In this document: positions 59,440 to 64,000 of the stretch, one piece after another
Position numbering within the stretch: the stretch's first letter is position 1
Layout of the letters: every line of letters starts with the position of its first letter
DNA from: Aurantiacibacter rhizosphaerae
GTDB lineage: Bacteria; Pseudomonadota; Alphaproteobacteria; Sphingomonadales; Sphingomonadaceae
Direction: 5' to 3'
NCBI RefSeq assembly: GCF_009807005.1
Contig: NZ_WUBR01000001.1
Location: 124,001 to 188,000 of the forward strand
Length of the DNA: 64,000 bases
The notes under the pieces: model-generated
The model's database searches: none
What the model saw: only the letters and a program-made list of their open reading frames with translations
What the model was told of the DNA's origin: nothing
Program-made: the position numbers and the translations under genes

Positions 59440-60468
59440 ATGGACGGTAGCATTCATCTTTTCGAGCGCTTGCCGCAAGTCGATTCGGTTCCGCAATCCG
59501 AAAAACAGATCGCGCAGCCGTCTGCCCGCGCGCGCCCGCTGGTGGGGCTTATCCGAAATGTGCGCAGCCATCGCAACGAAGGGCGTCAGCAGGCAGAGGT
59601 GCTGGGCGACAATGTGCTGCTGGCAACGCCGCACCGCCGCAGCGAGCTGGCAGGCGTGCTGGCCGATTTCGCGGCGCAGCAGGTGGATTATCTTGCCATA
59701 GATGGCGGCGATGGCACGGTGCGCGATGTGTTGACCTGCGGTGCGGGCGTGTTTGGCGAAAGCTGGCCGACGGTGATTATTCTGCCGGGCGGCAAGACCA
59801 ATGCGCTGGCGCTGGATCTTGGCGTTCCTACCGACTGGTCTTTCGACGACGCGCTGACTGCCATTGAAAACGGCAGGCTGGTGCACAGGCACCCGCTGGT
59901 GATCGCCCAGCGTGATAATGAACGCGCGCAGGTGCGCGGCTTTGCCATGGGGGCAGGCGTCTTCAACCAGGTGATCGCACTGGGGCAGCGCAGCCACGAT
60001 CTTGGCGCTTTCAACCATGCGGTTGTGGCCATCACTGGGTTGTGGAGCGTGGGTCAGGCGATTCTGGGCTTTTCCGGCAACAAGTGGCGGCAGGGCACGC
60101 CCATGCGCATCCAGCAGTCGGATGGCACGGAATTGCCGCATCTCGGCGGTCTGCCCGCTAGCGAGCGGTACATGCTGTTTGCATCCACCCTGCAGAAATA
60201 TCCCGCCGGGCTGGATCCGTTTCACGATGTTGACGGACCGCTGCAGGTGGCGGTGCTGGACAATGCGCGTCGCCGATTGTTGTTCGGCCTGCCGGCCATG
60301 CTGCGCGGCAGCGCCAGCGCCAAGACCCGTCGCCGCGGCTATCACGCCTTTGGCGATACCGCGGTGGATCTGGATCTCAGCCAGTCTTTCATCCTTGATG
60401 GAGAGGCATTTCCTGCCGGACAATACCGCGTTTCCGCAGGGCCGAAACTCCGCTTCGTCGTGCCATGA
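59440..60468 (+). CDS. Diacylglycerol kinase-family lipid kinase
   Basis: A 342-residue protein with a DAGK catalytic domain: PLVGLIRNVRSHRN near residue 33, nucleotide-binding GGDGT (89-93) in VDYLAIDGGDGTVRDVLT, VIILPGGKTNALALDLGV and a C-terminal LDGEAFPAGQYRVSAGPKLRFVVP typical of the YegS-like fold. It would phosphorylate diacylglycerol or a related lipid. It overlaps the next gene as ATGA, which suggests a paired function in phospholipid synthesis. Confidence 0.9.
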   Translation: MDGSIHLFERLPQVDSVPQSEKQIAQPSARARPLVGLIRNVRSHRNEGRQQAEVLGDNVLLATPHRRSELAGVLADFAAQQVDYLAIDGGDGTVRDVLTCGAGVFGESWPTVIILPGGKTNALALDLGVPTDWSFDDALTAIENGRLVHRHPLVIAQRDNERAQVRGFAMGAGVFNQVIALGQRSHDLGAFNHAVVAITGLWSVGQAILGFSGNKWRQGTPMRIQQSDGTELPHLGGLPASERYMLFASTLQKYPAGLDPFHDVDGPLQVAVLDNARRRLLFGLPAMLRGSASAKTRRRGYHAFGDTAVDLDLSQSFILDGEAFPAGQYRVSAGPKLRFVVP

Positions 60469-61358
60469 TGTTGCGGTCGCGCATCGGCGGGGTGCTTTCG
60501 CGCGAGGTTGACCCGGCGGTATCGTCCTTCGCGGAACGACTGGCGCAGGAAAGCGCCGCGCTTGGCGTGTTGTTCTATGGATCGAACCTGCGCACCGGCC
60601 TTCGCGAAGGGGTGCTGGATTTCTACGTCCTGGCAGATGGGGCGGCGGAGAAGGGGTTGTGGCCCACCGTATCCTATCGCGAGTGGGATCATGAAGGAGA
60701 GGTACTGCGCGCCAAGATCGCCACCATGACGCTGGCCAAGTTTTCGAAAGCCGCGCGGGGCGAAACCATCGATACCACCATCTGGACGCGCTTCGTGCAG
60801 CCCAGCGCGCTGGTGTGGTGCCGCAACGATGCGGCGCAGCTGCAGATCAGCGCGGCGATAGAGGCCGCCGCCATCACCGCCGCGCGGCTGGCCGTGGCTG
60901 TCGGCCCGGAAGCGGGGGTGGAGGAGGATTACTGGCGCGCGCTGTTCCGCAACACCTATCGCGCCGAATTCCGCGTGGAGAAACCGGGGCGGGAAGATTC
61001 CATCCTGTCCCTGAACCCGGATCATTTTTCCGGCTTGCTGCCCGATGCGCTGGCGGCGGGCAGCATTCCATACGGGCGCGAGGGTGAAATCCTGACCCCG
61101 CGCATCACCGTGGCCCAGCGCGCCGATATCCTGTCATGGTGGGAAAAGCGCCGCCGGATGGGCAAGCCGCTGAACATCGCGCGACTGGCGCGGGCCACGC
61201 GCACCTTCGATGGCGCAGCACGCTATGCCGCCTGGAAGGTGGAGCGGCACACGGGCCAGGCTATCGAGGTGACCCCGTTCAGGGAAAAACACCCGATCCT
61301 GTCCGCGCCTTCCGTCGCGTTCCAGCTGTGGCGAGCACGGCGCAAGGGCCGCGATTAG
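60465..61358 (+). CDS. Tam41-like nucleotidyltransferase-fold protein (possible CDP-DAG synthase)
   Basis: A 297-residue soluble protein overlapping the lipid-kinase gene by four bases. The N-terminus has LGVLFYGSNLRTGLREGVLDFYVLADG: the YGS (38-40) and hydrophobic-D-F (Asp52) pattern resembles the YGSG...IDFIFAV motif of mitochondrial Tam41, which makes CDP-diacylglycerol from phosphatidate and CTP. Helical regions follow (ISAAIEAAAITAARLAVAVG, DYWRALFRNTYRAEFRVEKPG). The kinase partner would supply phosphatidate, which fits. The assignment rests on motif shape and context, not on alignment. Confidence 0.6.
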   Translation: MMLRSRIGGVLSREVDPAVSSFAERLAQESAALGVLFYGSNLRTGLREGVLDFYVLADGAAEKGLWPTVSYREWDHEGEVLRAKIATMTLAKFSKAARGETIDTTIWTRFVQPSALVWCRNDAAQLQISAAIEAAAITAARLAVAVGPEAGVEEDYWRALFRNTYRAEFRVEKPGREDSILSLNPDHFSGLLPDALAAGSIPYGREGEILTPRITVAQRADILSWWEKRRRMGKPLNIARLARATRTFDGAARYAAWKVERHTGQAIEVTPFREKHPILSAPSVAFQLWRARRKGRD

Positions 61359-61361
61359 GCT

Positions 61362-61847
61362 CTACATATAGCGCATGCGGATGGACATCGGCAGCACTTC
61401 GCGGCCGATGGAAAAGCGCGTCTTGTCGATGCCGGGCTTGCCCAGGTTGAAGATGTTGATGCTGGGATTGTTCGACATTCCGCCGCCGTCACTGGTAATA
61501 TCGGTGCGGCCATTGTTGTTCTTGTCGTGCCGGATTGCGATCGCATAGTTGCCGGGGCGCGGCACGGGCATGCACACCTGCATGGTGCTGCCGCGGGCAG
61601 GCACCTCGATCCGGTTCAGCCAGCGCCCGTTTTCCAGCCAATCGGCCTTGGTGCCGGGGTAGAGCTGAAGCCGCAGGGTGCCGCTGCCGCCCTCGATATT
61701 GGTCACATTGATCCACACGGCCGGCCCATTGCCCTGACAGGGGGTGACCGAATGGCGGATTTCGTTGCGGTACTGGGCGTGTGCAGGCGCGCTTAATCCG
61801 ATGGCGATTGCCGCCATGGCGAAAAGACGAAGAAATTGCCTGGTCAT
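61362..61847 (-). CDS. DUF2141 exported protein, second copy
   Basis: A 161-residue protein with a signal peptide ending AHAQ (about residue 25) and a DUF2141 domain: VWINVTNIEGGSGTLRLQLYPGTKADW, IEVPARGSTMQVCMPVPRPGNYAIAIRHDKNNNGRTDITSDGGGMSNN and KTRFSIGREVLPMSIRMRYM. The H-D-x-N-x-N-G-x-x-D loop could bind calcium. It ends in the same IRMRYM as the protein at 27321-27800, so the two are paralogues. Function unknown. It converges on the Tam41-like gene three bases away. Confidence 0.85.
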   Translation of the reverse strand: MTRQFLRLFAMAAIAIGLSAPAHAQYRNEIRHSVTPCQGNGPAVWINVTNIEGGSGTLRLQLYPGTKADWLENGRWLNRIEVPARGSTMQVCMPVPRPGNYAIAIRHDKNNNGRTDITSDGGGMSNNPSINIFNLGKPGIDKTRFSIGREVLPMSIRMRYM

Positions 61848-62081
61848 TAAACTTCAGTTCCTTTGGCCAGATTATATCGCAAGCACCACAAAAGGCGGCC
61901 AATTCGGCGATATTCACTGACAATAGCTGTTATTTGCCAGACTCTTGCCACTTGAGCAGTGAACCGGGGCTGAAGCGCCCTGCAAGCCCGCGCTAAGGAC
62001 GTTGCAGTGCAACACTGGTGGAAAACGCTCTTGACGCAGCTTGTTACACGATTCGCGCACCTATAACGCGGGAAGTTGATT

Positions 62082-62747
62082 ATGACCCAGCCCCTTATCT
62101 CTCCCTCGATCCTTTCTGCCGACTTTGCAAAGTTGGGCGAGGAAGTGCGCGCAATCGATGCAGCCGGTTGCGACTGGGTGCACGTGGACGTGATGGATGG
62201 CCACTATGTGCCCAACCTTACCATCGGTCCGGCAGTGGTAAAGGCCCTGCGGCCACATTCCGCAAAGACATTCGATGTGCACCTGATGGTGTCGCCTGTG
62301 GATCTGTGGATCGATCAATTCGCCGATGCGGGCGCCGATATTATCACCGTTCACCCAGAGGCCGGTGCCCATGTGCATCGCAGCATTCAGGCGGTCCGCG
62401 CCGCTGGTTGCAAGGCGGGCATATCGCTGAACCCTGCCACGCCTGCCAAGATGCTGGATTACCTGCTGGAAGAAATCGATCTTGTGCTGATCATGAGCGT
62501 GAACCCCGGTTTCGGTGGGCAGAGCTTCATCCATTCGCAATTGCGCAAGATCGAGGCCGTGCGAAAGATGATCGACAAGGGCGGGCATGACGTCCTGATC
62601 GAGGTGGACGGCGGGGTGAATGTCGAGACCGCCCGGCTTTGCGTTGATGCAGGGGCCGATGTACTGGTGGCGGGCTCTGCCACCTTCAAGGGTGGGCCGG
62701 ATTGTTACGCTGCCAACATTTCCGCACTTCGGGGAGACGCCAGTTGA
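62082..62747 (+). CDS. rpe: Rpe, ribulose-phosphate 3-epimerase
   Basis: A 221-residue TIM-barrel enzyme that interconverts ribulose-5-phosphate and xylulose-5-phosphate in the pentose phosphate pathway. Signatures: [55 protein letters not shown] and EVDGGVN, all with the metal-binding His and Asp residues. ATG 62082 has GGAAG upstream; the TTG two codons before is less likely. Its stop overlaps the next start (TTGA). Confidence 0.97.
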   Translation: MTQPLISPSILSADFAKLGEEVRAIDAAGCDWVHVDVMDGHYVPNLTIGPAVVKALRPHSAKTFDVHLMVSPVDLWIDQFADAGADIITVHPEAGAHVHRSIQAVRAAGCKAGISLNPATPAKMLDYLLEEIDLVLIMSVNPGFGGQSFIHSQLRKIEAVRKMIDKGGHDVLIEVDGGVNVETARLCVDAGADVLVAGSATFKGGPDCYAANISALRGDAS

Positions 62748-64000
62748 ACGCACACTCGGCCGAGCTTGCAGGCAAGGCCCGTCGCCAAGGCGGCACAAAG
62801 ATCGGGCGCAGCGACCTGGAAAAGAACGGCCAGTTGGCCATCCCCCTGGGCAGGGAATCGCGCGAGGACCTGATCGCGCAATCGCCTGAAATTCAGCCTG
62901 ACACACAGCCTGACCCCGAGCCCACCGGCGACCAGTCTCATACCGATCTGGCCACCGATCGCGCGCTGGTGATCACCGATTTCGCCCCGCCATCCACCAC
63001 CGCATCGGAACGGCTGATGCGGCTGGCCTTCAGCATGGGCGTTTCCCACAGCACCATCGTTGCGCCGTTTCGCAAGCCCCTGCGCCCGCGCCTGCTGGCC
63101 ACGGTAAACACTCCGCTGGAGGGTGATCGCGCTGCCGGAATGGCGCTGCGTGCCGGGCATTTCTACATCTACGGGGTGAAGGCATCCTTCGCCCAGGTGG
63201 ACATGGGGCCACTGGGCAATCTCAGCCCACCGTTCGAACGCGTGGTGCAGGGCTTCACCTGGCTGCGTGATCTCGCCACATCCGGCACTCCGCCGCAATG
63301 CCGCCAGGTTGGCGAACGCCTGCTGGTATCCTGGCTGGATGCCAATCCCGTGATCGGCAAGGGGCCGGCGTGGAAGGTGGAGAATGTCGGACTGCGGCTG
63401 CTGGCGTGGCTGGTGCATGCACCGCTGCTGATTTCCGGCGAAGACCGCGCTTTGCGCCACCGCGCGCTGAACGCCATTTCCGATACCGCGCGCTGGCTGG
63501 ATCGCCATGTCGGCAAGGCGGATGATCGGCTGGGCGAAGTGGCCGGGTGGTGCGCCATCACGGCTGCGGGATTGCTGCTGCCCGAAGGCAAGCCGCGCCG
63601 CCTTTACGGAGAGGCGGGCCTGGCGCGCGCATTGGGTGAAGCCGTTGGCGAGGATGGCGGATTGCTGTCACGCAGTCCCGATGCGCAGATGCAGGCCATC
63701 GCCAATCTGATAGACCTTCGCGCCTGTTACGCGGCTGCCGGGCATGAACCGCCTAAACTGCTGGCCACCATGCTGCACATGCTGGTGCCGCCACTGCTGG
63801 CGCTGACCCACAGCGACGGCGGCTTGGGCAATTGGCAGGGCAGCGGCGCGACAAAGGCATCGCGGCTTGCGCAACTGATCGGCGCAAGCGGCGTGCGTAC
63901 ACGTCCGCTCAAAGAGCCGAGCGGATGGGGCTATCAACGTGTTACCGCGCGCAAGGCCACCTTGCTGATGGATGGATCTCCGCCGCCGCTGGGCCAGCAT
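62744..64000 (+). CDS. Heparinase II/III-family protein (5' part; runs off the window)
   Basis: An open frame of 419 codons from a TTG that overlaps the rpe stop (TTGA) to the last base, with no stop. Residues about 70-330 match the N-terminal alpha-toroid of heparinase II/III-like proteins ([52 protein letters not shown]), and the beta-sheet domain begins before the edge ([16 protein letters not shown]). No signal peptide is visible. In sphingomonads this gene commonly lies after rpe. Its substrate is unknown, and uronic-acid polysaccharides are typical for the family. Confidence 0.85.
   Translation, partial: MNAHSAELAGKARRQGGTKIGRSDLEKNGQLAIPLGRESREDLIAQSPEIQPDTQPDPEPTGDQSHTDLATDRALVITDFAPPSTTASERLMRLAFSMGVSHSTIVAPFRKPLRPRLLATVNTPLEGDRAAGMALRAGHFYIYGVKASFAQVDMGPLGNLSPPFERVVQGFTWLRDLATSGTPPQCRQVGERLLVSWLDANPVIGKGPAWKVENVGLRLLAWLVHAPLLISGEDRALRHRALNAISDTARWLDRHVGKADDRLGEVAGWCAITAAGLLLPEGKPRRLYGEAGLARALGEAVGEDGGLLSRSPDAQMQAIANLIDLRACYAAAGHEPPKLLATMLHMLVPPLLALTHSDGGLGNWQGSGATKASRLAQLIGASGVRTRPLKEPSGWGYQRVTARKATLLMDGSPPPLGQH

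Overview
This window is high-GC DNA from an alphaproteobacterium, most likely a sphingomonad of the Erythrobacteraceae/Sphingomonadaceae type. The evidence is the family content. It includes a SUF operon with a short SufD, a DUF2093 protein next to an M23 peptidase, MmcB, a PAS_5-like protein, two DUF2141 proteins, TonB-receptor/flavin-halogenase sugar loci and the rpe-heparinase pair. Genes are densely packed, many sharing ATGA or GTGA stop/start overlaps. No gene-free stretch exceeds 300 bases. No rRNA and no CRISPR array were seen. The only tRNA is tRNA-Arg(CCG).

Region 1 (1-5626) is an iron-sulfur assembly operon on the + strand: sufB (5' end outside the window), a DUF559 nuclease-like gene, a small unknown gene, sufC, sufD, a lipoprotein gene, sufS, sufT and sufA. 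Region 2 (5645-31068) is ordinary chromosome. It carries purD, xseA, msrQ, rpmB, tadA, nadC, a LytTR two-component pair, a DsbA-like thiol oxidoreductase next to an M48 protease, an APP1-like protein, a PAS protein, a fatty acid hydroxylase and mmcB. It also holds several exported proteins of unknown role and one AT-richer esterase gene that may be acquired.

Region 3 (31206-37671) is a compact 6.5-kb integrated element in the 3' half of tRNA-Arg(CCG). It is bounded by a perfect 50-bp direct repeat that begins in the anticodon loop. Just inside each end lies a similar pair of 11-bp repeats that look like integrase arm sites. A minus-strand set carries a tyrosine integrase, an excisionase-like protein, a winged-helix protein, a putative HUH replication/nicking protein and two heavily overlapping accessory genes. 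The plus-strand cargo is a two-TM GAF-domain protein, a small basic protein and a Rap1a-like exported protein. This cargo is the most likely place for an undescribed function.

Region 4 (37702-57984) is a carbohydrate-use locus. A LacI regulator and five genes run on the minus strand: GPH-type sugar transporter, GH13, GH32, ROK fructokinase and sugar-porter MFS. On the plus strand are a DUF6445 gene, a TonB-dependent receptor and an overlapping five-gene string: halogenase-like, GH13 lipoprotein, cytoplasmic GH13, GH97 and halogenase-like. A CGTATACG palindrome lies upstream of both main arms and is the best candidate LacI operator. Together the genes suggest uptake of alpha-glucans and fructans across the outer membrane, hydrolysis in the periplasm and cytoplasm, and phosphorylation of released fructose.

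Region 5 (57995-64000) holds an M20 amidohydrolase, a diacylglycerol-kinase-like gene overlapping a gene with Tam41-like nucleotidyltransferase motifs, a DUF2141 protein, rpe, and the first part of a heparinase II/III family gene that runs off the window. Starts were chosen by ribosome binding sites, signal peptides and overlaps. Functions rest on motifs read by eye.
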